A stretch of 45,187 nucleotides of DNA from RUG100 sp963542695 (GTDB lineage: Bacteria > Bacillota > Clostridia > Peptostreptococcales > Anaerovoracaceae), in NCBI GenBank assembly GCA_963542695.1, contig CAUTYX010000013.1, positions 1 to 45,187 of the forward strand, written 5' to 3'. This document shows positions 8,649 to 16,506 of this stretch, in pieces. Every line of letters starts with the position of its first letter. Position 1 is the stretch's first letter. The notes under the pieces were generated by a model. That model was not told the origin of the DNA, searched no databases, and saw nothing but the letters and a program-made list of their open reading frames with translations. A program made the position numbers and the translations under genes.

Positions 8649-8685
8649 AGGGTTAGCTCCTTAGTTTAATAATAAACTGATTTTA

Positions 8686-9222
8686 TCACATGTATATGGA
8701 AAGTACAACTTTGCCATATTGACGTTCTTTCACTTTTTCAAAGCCGGCAATTTCATCAGGCATATCCTCGTATTTGTTGTGTTCGCAAACGATTACGCCG
8801 CCTTCTGCCAGCTTATCCTCTCCGGCAATGGCATCCATCGCTTTAGGAAGAAGCTCTTTGCCGTAAGGAGGATCCAGTAAAAACACATCCACCTTATCAG
8901 CAATTCGGCCGACAACTCTTCTGTAATCTCCGTGGATAATTTGGCACTTATCCTGAACATGGCACTTGCCGGTATTTTCTTTAATCAAGGCGATACTTTC
9001 TCTGGAATGATCTCCAAACCAGCAAAAATCGGCACCTCGTGATAAGGCTTCCAGTCCTAAGTTACCGGTTCCTGCAAAAAGATCACACACTTTTGCACCC
9101 GGAATCTCATTCATCAATATGGAAAACAACGCTTCCTTTACCTTGTCGGCAGTAGGTCGTACACTTCTATCAAAAGGAGTCTCAAGACGCCGCCCTTTTA
9201 ACTCCCCCGCAATTATTCTCAT
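8686..9222 (-). CDS. rsmD: 16S rRNA (guanine(966)-N2)-methyltransferase
   Basis: Methylates G966 of 16S rRNA using S-adenosylmethionine. The 178-residue protein starts MRIIAGELKGRRL and has the RPTADKVKEALF segment typical of RsmD, the SAM-binding LFAGTGNLGLEAL, and the catalytic DPPY motif in VFLLDPPYGK. AAGGAGAG precedes the start. It is the expected gene between recG and coaD. Confidence 0.95.
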   Translation of the reverse strand: MRIIAGELKGRRLETPFDRSVRPTADKVKEALFSILMNEIPGAKVCDLFAGTGNLGLEALSRGADFCWFGDHSRESIALIKENTGKCHVQDKCQIIHGDYRRVVGRIADKVDVFLLDPPYGKELLPKAMDAIAGEDKLAEGGVIVCEHNKYEDMPDEIAGFEKVKERQYGKVVLSIYM

Positions 9223-9265
9223 AGGTTTTTCTCTCCTTTACTATCATTTTTTCATCACAGGCCGG

Positions 9266-11278
9266 TCACATAGTCACCCGTACCTCTTTCCCAAAGATGC
9301 GATGAACTTGATGCCGCAAGCCTTGGTGGTTTTCCAGTAGTGGATCTTCTTCCAGTAATTGCCGGGCATCGTAGCGGCATTGCTCCAATATGTCCATATG
9401 CTGTAGCATATCGGTAATGTGTGCATCCGGTATACCATGCTGCCTTTGACCGAAAATTTCCCCGGGTCCGCGTAAATCCAAATCTCGCTCCGCAATGTAA
9501 AAACCATCATTACTTTCTGTCATGGTTTTGGCTCGCTCCAGCGATTCCTCTCCAATATCTTTGCCACAAACCAGCAAACAATAGCTTTGGTCTGCACCTC
9601 TGCCGACACGACCTCGTAATTGGTGCAACTGAGCCAATCCAAAACGCTCACAATTTTCAATAATCATCACTGTAGCATTAGGCACATTGATGCCAACTTC
9701 AATCACTACAGTAGCCACTAATACATCAATATTTCCGGCGGCAAATTCGTTCATGACCTGATCTTTTTCCCCTTGCTTCATGTCTCCATGAACCAAACCC
9801 ACCTCATATGTAGGTGAAAATTTCTTGTCTAACTCTTTGTATACCGACTCAGCACTGTGAAGGTCCATTATATCGCTGTCTTCCACTAAAGGAGCCACAA
9901 CATAGCCTTGACGGCCTTGTGCCAACTGCTCTTCCATTACATCGTAAGCTTTTTTTCTGGCTTGCTGACGCAGTGCCTTTGTGGCTACCGGTTTTCGACC
10001 CGGCGGCAGTTGATCGATTACCGATATGTCCAGTTCTCCGTAAAGAACTACCGCCATGGTTCTGGGAATAGGCGTTGCTGTCATAACTAAAATGTCCGGT
10101 GTATTGCCTTTGTCTGCCAAAGTTTTTCTCTGACTAACCCCAAATCGATGCTGCTCATCGGTTACCACCAAGCCTAAATCGAAAAAGACTACATCCGGCT
10201 GCAACAAGGCATGGGTTCCGACAAGAATGTCTATTTCACCGGCTGCAAGATGTTCAAGAAGCTGCCTCTTTTCGCCTGCCGGCATCTTTCCTGTCAGCAA
10301 AGCCACCGTGATGCCCAGTTTTTCCATATCCTTTGACAACCCGGCAAAATGCTGCTTTGCCAAGAGTTCTGATGGCACCATCAAAGCTCCTTGGTAGCCG
10401 CTTTTTACCGCCTTGTACAAAGCTGCTTCTGCTACAACAGTCTTTCCTGATCCTACATCTCCTTGAACCAGCCGGTTCATAGCCTTTGGCGATTCCATAT
10501 TACCATTGATTTCCTCTATGACACGTTGCTGCGCTCTTGTCAACGGAAATGAAACAGACGCAAGAAAGGTTTGGTTTTCCCCTGTCATGGAAATCCCCTG
10601 TAGTTGACGACCTTTCATGGACAAAATTCCCAGTTGTAAAACCAGCATTTCATCGTATAAAATTCGCTCTTTAGCAGTTTTTAAGGCCTGAAAGTTTGAT
10701 GGAAAATGAATCCATTTTAGAGCATTTTTTATGGAGCAAAGATTCCGGTTTTTTAGTACATTTTCCGGAATGTATTCTCTCATAGAATCTACATGGACAA
10801 CGGCTTGTTCCATTAGCTTTTTCAACTCACCGGATCCAATCCCCTGTGGTGGTAAATATACCGGCTGGATTCCGCAGGTTTCATTATCCTTTTGAAACTC
10901 CGGATGAACCATTTGATATTTCCCGTTTCGAAAGGTTACGGTACCGTAAAGATATATTTTCTGACCGACCGTAAAGTTTCCTGCCAGATAGGAAGCGTTA
11001 AAAAATACAGCTTCTAGGGTTCCGCTTCCATCCCCCAGCAGTATTTTCAACATTTGCCTTCTACGCCTTCCGGGAATAAAGTTTTTTTGGACTTTGGTAA
11101 CCACGCCTTGTACCAGCGCCAGTTGTCCTCCTTGAAGCTGATCCATAGGAGTGGTAAAGTGGCGGTCTTGGTATTTTCGCGGAAAATAATAGAGCAGATC
11201 TTCTACCGTGTCGATACCTGCTTTGTGAAAGGTTTCCGTTTTTTTAGGACCTACCCCTTTTAGCTCACGAATCTTCAT
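9266..11278 (-). CDS. recG: ATP-dependent DNA helicase RecG
   Basis: Branch-migrating helicase that remodels stalled forks and recombination intermediates. The 670 residues are family-typical. Residues 1-160 include the helix-hairpin start (LKGVGPKKTETFHKAGI) and the OB-fold wedge domain. The motor domains carry QGDVGSGKTVVAE (Walker A), a DEQHRFG box, MTATPIPRTM (motif III) and QLRGRVGRG (motif VI). The start overlaps the asp23 stop by 14 bases, with AGGTAAG as ribosome site, so the two are cotranscribed. Confidence 0.97.
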   Translation of the reverse strand: MKIRELKGVGPKKTETFHKAGIDTVEDLLYYFPRKYQDRHFTTPMDQLQGGQLALVQGVVTKVQKNFIPGRRRRQMLKILLGDGSGTLEAVFFNASYLAGNFTVGQKIYLYGTVTFRNGKYQMVHPEFQKDNETCGIQPVYLPPQGIGSGELKKLMEQAVVHVDSMREYIPENVLKNRNLCSIKNALKWIHFPSNFQALKTAKERILYDEMLVLQLGILSMKGRQLQGISMTGENQTFLASVSFPLTRAQQRVIEEINGNMESPKAMNRLVQGDVGSGKTVVAEAALYKAVKSGYQGALMVPSELLAKQHFAGLSKDMEKLGITVALLTGKMPAGEKRQLLEHLAAGEIDILVGTHALLQPDVVFFDLGLVVTDEQHRFGVSQRKTLADKGNTPDILVMTATPIPRTMAVVLYGELDISVIDQLPPGRKPVATKALRQQARKKAYDVMEEQLAQGRQGYVVAPLVEDSDIMDLHSAESVYKELDKKFSPTYEVGLVHGDMKQGEKDQVMNEFAAGNIDVLVATVVIEVGINVPNATVMIIENCERFGLAQLHQLRGRVGRGADQSYCLLVCGKDIGEESLERAKTMTESNDGFYIAERDLDLRGPGEIFGQRQHGIPDAHITDMLQHMDILEQCRYDARQLLEEDPLLENHQGLRHQVHRIFGKEVRVTM

Positions 11279-11678
11279 GGTATCGGCTTACCTCTATATG
11301 ACGACGAGCAATATTTTTCGACAGCATTCCTGTAACTACCACTGACAAACTATGTGGCTGTGAACCAGTCAACAGTGTAGTCTGTTCCTCGATTTGATCC
11401 AGCAGCTCGTTGGTGAGTCGCGAAATACTTTGGCCGAAGCGAATGATTACATAGACGACAATATCCAGTCTTCCTTGGGCATCAAAGGAAATTTCCATGT
11501 TATCAATATCGGCAGAATCACTGATTTTATTCATCCATGCAACCATCCGCCCTTTTTTGTTAGACAGATGTATTTGTCCGTGAAAGCTATCAACAATTTT
11601 TACGATTAATGCACCAATGGCATAGGTCTCGATTTTAATGGTTCCATAAGATGTTTCTTTTACGCTATAGTCGCCCAT
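11265..11678 (-). CDS. Asp23/Gls24 family envelope stress protein
   Basis: Homologue of YloU/Asp23, small proteins linked to envelope stress and membrane-proximal scaffolding. The 137 residues contain the alternating hydrophobic family core (YAIGALIVKIVDSF, then LDIVVYVIIRFGQSI). I start at MGDYSVKE, which has AAGGGGA upstream; the longer frame would run into the rpmB terminator. In most Firmicutes a DAK/FakA-type gene separates this gene from recG; here it overlaps recG directly. Confidence 0.85.
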   Translation of the reverse strand: MGDYSVKETSYGTIKIETYAIGALIVKIVDSFHGQIHLSNKKGRMVAWMNKISDSADIDNMEISFDAQGRLDIVVYVIIRFGQSISRLTNELLDQIEEQTTLLTGSQPHSLSVVVTGMLSKNIARRHIEVSRYHEDS

Positions 11679-11708
11679 TTGTGTCCCCTTTTGTCTGTAA
11701 CGATAAAA

Positions 11709-11731
11709 GTCTGCGTCCATAGGACGCAGAC
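11709..11731 (-). terminator. Terminator of rpmB
   Basis: GTCTGCGTCC and GGACGCAGAC are a perfect 10-bp stem with a 3-base loop; TTTT follows on the minus strand. It lies just upstream of the asp23 start. Confidence 0.88.
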
Positions 11732-11795
11732 TCCAATTGACTTTCTTTGCCCTCTCTTGTTTGAGTATAACTAGAATTGGGCGATTTGTCGATAA

Positions 11796-11987
11796 TTAGA
11801 TGGCACGGGTAACTTTTCCAGAGCGGATGCATCTAGTGCATACATTTGCTTTTCTTACTGTACCGTTGTCATTGATTCTGACAGTCTGAATGTTAGCATT
11901 CCACTTTCTCTTAGTATGTCTGTTAGAGTGGGATACCGTGTTGCCGGAAACCTGGCCTTTGCCGCATACTTCGCATTTTCTTGACAT
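11796..11987 (-). CDS. rpmB: Large ribosomal subunit protein bL28
   Basis: 63-residue ribosomal protein beginning MSRKCEVCGKG and containing SNRHTKRKWNANIQ, the L28 signature. The CEVC and CTRC pairs indicate the zinc-binding form. AAGGAGGT precedes the ATG. It has its own promoter and terminator, upstream of asp23 as is conserved in Firmicutes. Confidence 0.96.
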   Translation of the reverse strand: MSRKCEVCGKGQVSGNTVSHSNRHTKRKWNANIQTVRINDNGTVRKANVCTRCIRSGKVTRAI

Positions 11988-12053
11988 AGTGCCGCACCTC
12001 CTTTTCCATCTTTTATCTATTGAAATTCTCTTGTTTTCTCACGAACACAAAGA

Positions 12054-12083
12054 ATTATACCATATGTTGTGTTCTCATAGCAA
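12054..12083 (-). promoter_or_regulatory. Sigma-A promoter of rpmB
   Basis: Minus-strand TTGCTA (12078-12083) and TATAAT (12054-12059) with an 18-base spacer, about 70 bases before the rpmB start. A separate TATAAT on the plus strand at 12122-12127 may serve the divergent lipoprotein gene, but I see no convincing -35 for it. Confidence 0.6.
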
Positions 12084-12232
12084 GCTGTTTTTTTAGTATA
12101 ACTATTGCCTTCTTTTTGTAGTATAATGTTTAACAAGTATGTATACAAGGCATTTATCTATTTTTCAAAATGCAATATAGGATGCCCTATGAATACCCTA
12201 TAAATGGAATAAATATATAGAAGGATAATTTG

Positions 12233-13678
12233 ATGAATACAAAAAAATCTAATCCAATACTGTTACGATTCCTACTGCCGATTTTGGCGTTGGTGACAGC
12301 TTTTTCTTTTACCGGCTGTAACAAAGTCAGCATCTCTGATTATCAAAGCATGGTTAAGGAAGATGTCTACAATCAATATGATATGTTTAAATCGGATTTA
12401 TATGCAATTAAATCCGAGGATGCTATGTTGGAATACTTTTACCAATGGGGAAAGGATCATAAAATTTCTTGCGAAAAGATCGGAAACGACGGCTTTGCCA
12501 TGAAGCTAAAAGCGGCTAAAAACATGGAAAAGGCAGAATCTGCTACGATTCAATGCAGCGTAGACAGCTCCAACATCGCCGGCACTGCCAAAACAGCTGC
12601 CATGGCGCTGGCTTCCATGGAAAACACCACAACCCATGGCGATGTAACGGTGCTATTTACCAAAGCCGGCAACGGCAATAGCACCGCAGCTAAAATTCCT
12701 GCTTCCTATGCCAAAACCGATAACTTTATCTCCCTAACGGAACGATCCACACCACGCCTGTTTATTGGCAGTGCAGCCCAGGCCGGCGCTTCTATTACAA
12801 GAAAAGTAAATACAGGATCTCCTCAGTCAGGCACGGCATTTAAGATCTCCATTTCCGGCTGTGAAGGCGGCGACTCTGCCCAGCGGGATAGACGTCACCC
12901 CAACCCGATAATGTACATCGGTGCCGTCTTAAATGACTGTAGAAAAAGCGGCATTGTAATGGAAATTGCCTCCTTTACCGGCGGAGAGCATAGCTGGACC
13001 TTCCCGCAAAAAGCCCAAGCTGTGGTTTGCGTTGCCAGCAGTGAAGCGACAAAATTCCAAAATCAATTTGAAAGCGCCATAGATTATTATAAAGACAAAT
13101 ACTTAAAGTATGAGTCTAAAATGGAATTTACCATTGAAGAAACTAAATTACCGGAAACAACTGTTACCAGTGACAGTACCTACTCCATACTCAGCTTGCT
13201 CTATACCCTGCACGACGGCGTTTTCCATCCAGATTCTGACGACGAAGAAGACAAAGAGGAAGATAGTGATACTTTGAAAGCTTTTTCCAATGTAGGCACT
13301 ATTGCTGTAAAAGACAGTTCATTAAACATTGGAATCTTTAGTCGCTCTGTAGATAAGAAGATATTCAAGAATATGCTGCAGACATGCAAGCAGACCGCCT
13401 CTCTTTCCGATGCCACCTTTACAGTGGATCGTACCATTCCTCTTTGGAAAGGCAGCAAAAAAGATTCGTTGGTAACAACCTTAACTTCCATTGCTGATAA
13501 AAACAATATCAAACTAATTCCTGATTCCACCTTTAAAACCACCGACGCGGCTATCTTTGCCGATAAAAACAAAAAACTCCATGTAGTTTCTATGGGAGTG
13601 GATATGCAGGATGCAACGGAGCTGACAGCATCTCTTGTAATCTTTCTTGACGGAAATGGGCAAAATACAGACAACTAA
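12233..13678 (+). CDS. Lipoprotein resembling a metal-free PepD (M20C) dipeptidase
   Basis: Exported 481-residue lipoprotein: residues 1-28 are a signal peptide, and FTGC (C29) is a lipobox. The mature part follows the plan of the PepD aminoacyl-histidine dipeptidase (M20C). Recognisable blocks are QWGKDHKISCEKIGNDGF, then AKTAAMALASMENTTTHG, FKISISGCEGGDS, GIVMEIASFTGG, and a C-terminal block ending HVVSMGVDMQD. Compared from memory with E. coli PepD, all five metal-ligand positions differ: H80 is S109, D119 is about A116, E150 is N147, D173 is T169, H461 is T462; the catalytic E149 is G146. The GGHSG loop reads GGDSA and an acidic insert lies near 334-346. This looks like a pseudoenzyme, perhaps a peptide receptor. 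AAGGAT lies 6 nt before the ATG. Confidence 0.75.
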   Translation: MNTKKSNPILLRFLLPILALVTAFSFTGCNKVSISDYQSMVKEDVYNQYDMFKSDLYAIKSEDAMLEYFYQWGKDHKISCEKIGNDGFAMKLKAAKNMEKAESATIQCSVDSSNIAGTAKTAAMALASMENTTTHGDVTVLFTKAGNGNSTAAKIPASYAKTDNFISLTERSTPRLFIGSAAQAGASITRKVNTGSPQSGTAFKISISGCEGGDSAQRDRRHPNPIMYIGAVLNDCRKSGIVMEIASFTGGEHSWTFPQKAQAVVCVASSEATKFQNQFESAIDYYKDKYLKYESKMEFTIEETKLPETTVTSDSTYSILSLLYTLHDGVFHPDSDDEEDKEEDSDTLKAFSNVGTIAVKDSSLNIGIFSRSVDKKIFKNMLQTCKQTASLSDATFTVDRTIPLWKGSKKDSLVTTLTSIADKNNIKLIPDSTFKTTDAAIFADKNKKLHVVSMGVDMQDATELTASLVIFLDGNGQNTDN

Positions 13679-13709
13679 CCGGAAACAAAATGCAATAAAA
13701 TATATACTA

Positions 13710-13738
13710 AAGCCCTGTGGATAAACTTCACAGGGCTT
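13710..13738. terminator. Terminator between the convergent lipoprotein and aquaporin genes
   Basis: AAGCCCTGTG and CACAGGGCTT form a perfect 10-bp stem with a 9-base loop. Short T-runs lie on both sides, so it can serve both convergent genes. Confidence 0.75.
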
Positions 13739-13790
13739 ACTGGTTTCGTAGCTTTTTACTGTATACTTGTCGTTATATTTTTTTACCTGT

Positions 13791-14504
13791 TTATGCGGTA
13801 GCTTCTTCATCTTCCTGCTTATTTACAATAAGGAACTTATAGACAAGAGCTGCAACAACACCGCCTACCAATGGAGCCACGATAAACAGCCATACTTGAC
13901 TTAGTGCATCTCCTCCGACAAAGAGTGCAGGTCCAATGGATCTAGCAGGGTTTACAGAAGTCCCGGTAAACGGAATCCCTAAAATATGTACAAAGGTCAA
14001 AGTTCCACCAATAACTAATCCGGCAATGGCGCCAAATTCCTTTTTAGAAGTAACGCTCAGTACAACCAGGACAAAGACAAAGGTTAAAATCACTTCCACC
14101 AAGAATGCAACGCCGACATTGATTCCCAGCGCCGAACCACTACCATAGCCGTTCTGACCAAGGGATGTTCTCTGTCCTACCAACACCATCAATATAGCCG
14201 CACCAGCTGTAGCACCAACAACTTGTGCCACTACGTATCCAACAAAGTCTTTTACGTTCATTCTACCGGCAACCAGCATCCCAATGGAAACAGCCGGATT
14301 AATATGACAGCCGGAAACATTTCCAATGGAATAAGCCATGGCAACGATAGACAATCCAAAGGCCACAGCAATAATCAATGTGGTCAGCCCCAAAGGAACT
14401 GTCAATCCCATGCTCATTACCAATGTATTAGCCGTTACAGCCGCTCCACAACCAAAGAGTGTCAACACCAAAGTGCCAATACACTCAGCAATATACTTTT
14501 TCAT
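13791..14504 (-). CDS. Aquaporin (MIP family, AqpZ-like)
   Basis: Membrane channel of the major intrinsic protein family, 237 residues with six predicted helices. The two half-helix motifs are CHINPAVS and SVNPARS. The selectivity-filter context FVHILGIPFTGTSVNPAR (histidine in helix 5, arginine after the second NPA) matches water-selective AqpZ rather than glycerol facilitators, whose filter has glycine in place of the histidine. The tail is acidic (KQEDEEATA). It starts 21 bases after the flavin reductase stop and is likely cotranscribed with it. Confidence 0.9.
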   Translation of the reverse strand: MKKYIAECIGTLVLTLFGCGAAVTANTLVMSMGLTVPLGLTTLIIAVAFGLSIVAMAYSIGNVSGCHINPAVSIGMLVAGRMNVKDFVGYVVAQVVGATAGAAILMVLVGQRTSLGQNGYGSGSALGINVGVAFLVEVILTFVFVLVVLSVTSKKEFGAIAGLVIGGTLTFVHILGIPFTGTSVNPARSIGPALFVGGDALSQVWLFIVAPLVGGVVAALVYKFLIVNKQEDEEATA

Positions 14505-14525
14505 AAATACCGTCCTCTCTTTCTC

Positions 14526-15056
14526 TTATTCAACAATATATGCAGCTACTACTTCCCCGATAAATTGGGTATGGGTGTCTTGTATTTTTCCAATGGGCGT
14601 ATCTTCCAATGGATACATTGTTTTTACAATATTCTCCGGGATATTAGAAAGTTCCTGCTCTTGGGCAAACAACACTTTGCACTCCAGTGTTAGAGGAAGC
14701 TCTTTAATAGCAGGCACATTTACCTTTTCCCCTTCTTCTAATGTCAGTCCCAGCTCTGCAATTTTATCCATATCACGACCGGAAACAGAGCCAGCAACTT
14801 TGACGATAGAAGGATCTATTTTATCAAGAGGAATATTGACTGTAAACTCTCCTGTTTTACTGAGAAGCCGGTGTGTATATCGGCTTTTCCGGACATAGGC
14901 GGTGAAAGTTTCCTTGCCCCACTCAACGCCATAGGTTCCCCAACCGATAATCATGGTATCCACCTGATTACCGTCTTTCGTCGTAAGAAGCACACCCTTT
15001 GGAAGCGCCGTTACGATTTCTTTCAAATATTCCTTTGGATCTATTTGCTTTTTCAT
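14526..15056 (-). CDS. Flavin reductase-like FMN-binding protein
   Basis: 176 residues with the split-barrel flavin reductase fold (PF01613 type): an N-terminal PKGVLLTTKDG strand pair, TMIIGWGTYGVEWGK, and the phosphate-binding-like YVRKSRYTHRLLSKTGEFTVNIP segment. Such proteins bind FMN and act as NAD(P)H:flavin reductases or flavoredoxins in anaerobes. GGAGAG precedes the ATG. Physiological partner unknown; the downstream aquaporin is probably in the same transcript. Confidence 0.82.
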   Translation of the reverse strand: MKKQIDPKEYLKEIVTALPKGVLLTTKDGNQVDTMIIGWGTYGVEWGKETFTAYVRKSRYTHRLLSKTGEFTVNIPLDKIDPSIVKVAGSVSGRDMDKIAELGLTLEEGEKVNVPAIKELPLTLECKVLFAQEQELSNIPENIVKTMYPLEDTPIGKIQDTHTQFIGEVVAAYIVE

Positions 15057-15179
15057 TCTTCTACTCTCCTTCCCGTTTCCGTTGCCGCAAACATACCGGC
15101 AATCAATCTATTGATACCCGCCATCCCCTATTATAATCAGAAGGACGGATTGTAGTTGTTTCCTTGCGCAAACGTCCGT

Positions 15180-15881
15180 TTAAAAGTCGTTAAAGTCGAT
15201 TTCAAATCCATCACTAAGAGGATCGCCATAACTATTGCCATACGTTCCATCAAAATCACCGCTATGATAATACTCCGCTTCACTTTGATAATCATCATCA
15301 GTATCATAGGAAGTATCATATTCATCTCGTTCATCTATATCGGTATCGTACTCATCACCATAGTCGTCATCGTAGATATCATCTTCGTCATACAGTTCAT
15401 CATACAGATTGTCTTCTAAATCATCTACGTCGTACTCATCATCGTAGTCGTCACCATTCTCCATAGCAAAATCATAGCCATATCCGTCATCGTATTCATA
15501 AGAAAAATCACTTTCTTTCTGGTAATCTTCACTGTCTGTAAAGTGAAAAAAGTCAAATTCTTGGTTACAGTATTTTTCTGTAAAAGTATCTGTTGTCTCT
15601 TTAATTGTGCCCATTGCATTTTTCAGATTCCTTGCCCAAAGAAGGCATGTATAAAAATCCGGACCAATGGCCCAGCCCATGAGACTATCCTGCAATACAT
15701 TTCCAACACGATTCTTTTCATAAATACCATCTATTTTGTCTTTGAAAATATGGAAACAATCCCGAAAGACCATCATATCTACAACCATTTCGGCATCAAT
15801 GACGTACAACTTGTTTTCTATAACCTGCCGCACGCTTGGATCGGCGTCACTGTCTAAGGTAAAATCAAAATTTTGCAGCAT
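15180..15881 (-). CDS. Acidic protein with Asp/Tyr-rich low-complexity tail
   Basis: Unrecognised. About 110 N-terminal residues look folded (DADPSVRQVIENKLYVIDAEM, then WAIGPDFYTCLLWARNLKN). The rest is dominated by Asp, Glu and Tyr (for example YDDEYDVDDLEDNLYDEL) and is probably disordered. The start is uncertain: the ATG at 15879-15881 (with a TTG just before it) has no Shine-Dalgarno. The reading frame stays open upstream for 15 further codons to the TAA that ends the preceding gene, so this frame and that of 15930-16388 are the same. Either translation is coupled through a 15-codon reading frame that ends TGATG on this start, or a nonsense or frameshift mutation split an ancestral gene. 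Confidence 0.6.
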   Translation of the reverse strand: MLQNFDFTLDSDADPSVRQVIENKLYVIDAEMVVDMMVFRDCFHIFKDKIDGIYEKNRVGNVLQDSLMGWAIGPDFYTCLLWARNLKNAMGTIKETTDTFTEKYCNQEFDFFHFTDSEDYQKESDFSYEYDDGYGYDFAMENGDDYDDEYDVDDLEDNLYDELYDEDDIYDDDYGDEYDTDIDERDEYDTSYDTDDDYQSEAEYYHSGDFDGTYGNSYGDPLSDGFEIDFNDF

Positions 15882-15929
15882 CAAAAGACAAGATAAATCA
15901 TCTTCCTCATCTTGAACCGGCCGTGCATT

Positions 15930-16388
15930 TTATACGACTGCATCATGGAGAGTATCCACCAGAATACAAATTCTTCCCAATTGGTTAATTACTGTTTCCA
16001 GCTTTTCTCCATCCTCTAACATAAAGGATCCGTCTTTCTGCTCTACTACGGCATTTTCCAGTTCCTCCACTGTTTCTTGTAAGGAGGAATACGCTGCAAA
16101 AAAATCGTCGACTTGCTCTTTTACATCCTCATCAATAACTTCCCAAGAATTGTAAATTGCTTCCATTTCCTGTTTCTGAAGCTCCAAGTCGCATATATCA
16201 TATTCTTGATTTTCAATTTTTTCCAAATACTCCTTGTAGACTGTAATAGAATCTTCACAATCATCTTCTTCCCCGGATATTTCTTCAAGCGATATCCCAT
16301 CTAAAATGGAAAGCATTCGTTTTACATAATTTGCTGTAATAGCCTCCTTGGTCATTTCATCGTCGTAGATTATGAGCAATGTCTCCAT
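15930..16388 (-). CDS. Acidic helical protein of unknown function
   Basis: 152 residues, not recognised. It is strongly acidic and mostly helical (SGEEDDCEDSITVYKEYLEK, then SLQETVEELENAVVEQ) with no signal peptide or membrane helix, so it is probably cytoplasmic. Its TAA stop is the only stop between its frame and that of the next gene (15180-15881), 48 bases away. The ribosome site is poor (AAAGAG directly before the ATG). It follows the terminator of the thioester adhesin gene and has its own extended -10 upstream. The pair has no conserved neighbour that I recognise. Confidence 0.65.
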   Translation of the reverse strand: METLLIIYDDEMTKEAITANYVKRMLSILDGISLEEISGEEDDCEDSITVYKEYLEKIENQEYDICDLELQKQEMEAIYNSWEVIDEDVKEQVDDFFAAYSSLQETVEELENAVVEQKDGSFMLEDGEKLETVINQLGRICILVDTLHDAVV

Positions 16389-16414
16389 CTCTTTGCACTG
16401 TTACACATACACAA

Positions 16415-16423
16415 AGTATATCA
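16415..16423 (-). promoter_or_regulatory. Extended -10 promoter of the acidic gene pair
   Basis: TGATATACT on the minus strand fits a TGn-extended -10 about 27 bases before the gene start. No clear -35 is visible. Confidence 0.4.
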
Positions 16424-16434
16424 TATTTTATAAA

Positions 16435-16464
16435 AATGACGATTCGTATTGTCGAATCGTCATT
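16435..16464 (-). terminator. Terminator of the thioester adhesin gene
   Basis: AATGACGATTCG and CGAATCGTCATT are a perfect 12-bp stem with a 6-base loop. TTTTTAT follows on the minus strand, 42 bases after the adhesin stop. Confidence 0.9.
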
Positions 16465-16506
16465 TTCTATGTTATCGAAGTTGTTTATACTGCATTCATC
16501 TCGGAT

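Noticed and set aside
15137..15179. GGACG/CGTCC hairpin after the acidic gene as a terminator
   Set aside because: A stem of only 5 bp with a loop over 20 bases and no T-run.
15156..15419. Ile-rich, membrane-like open frame on the plus strand
   Set aside because: It is the reverse complement of the Asp/Tyr-rich tail codons, which read as Ile/Val on the other strand.
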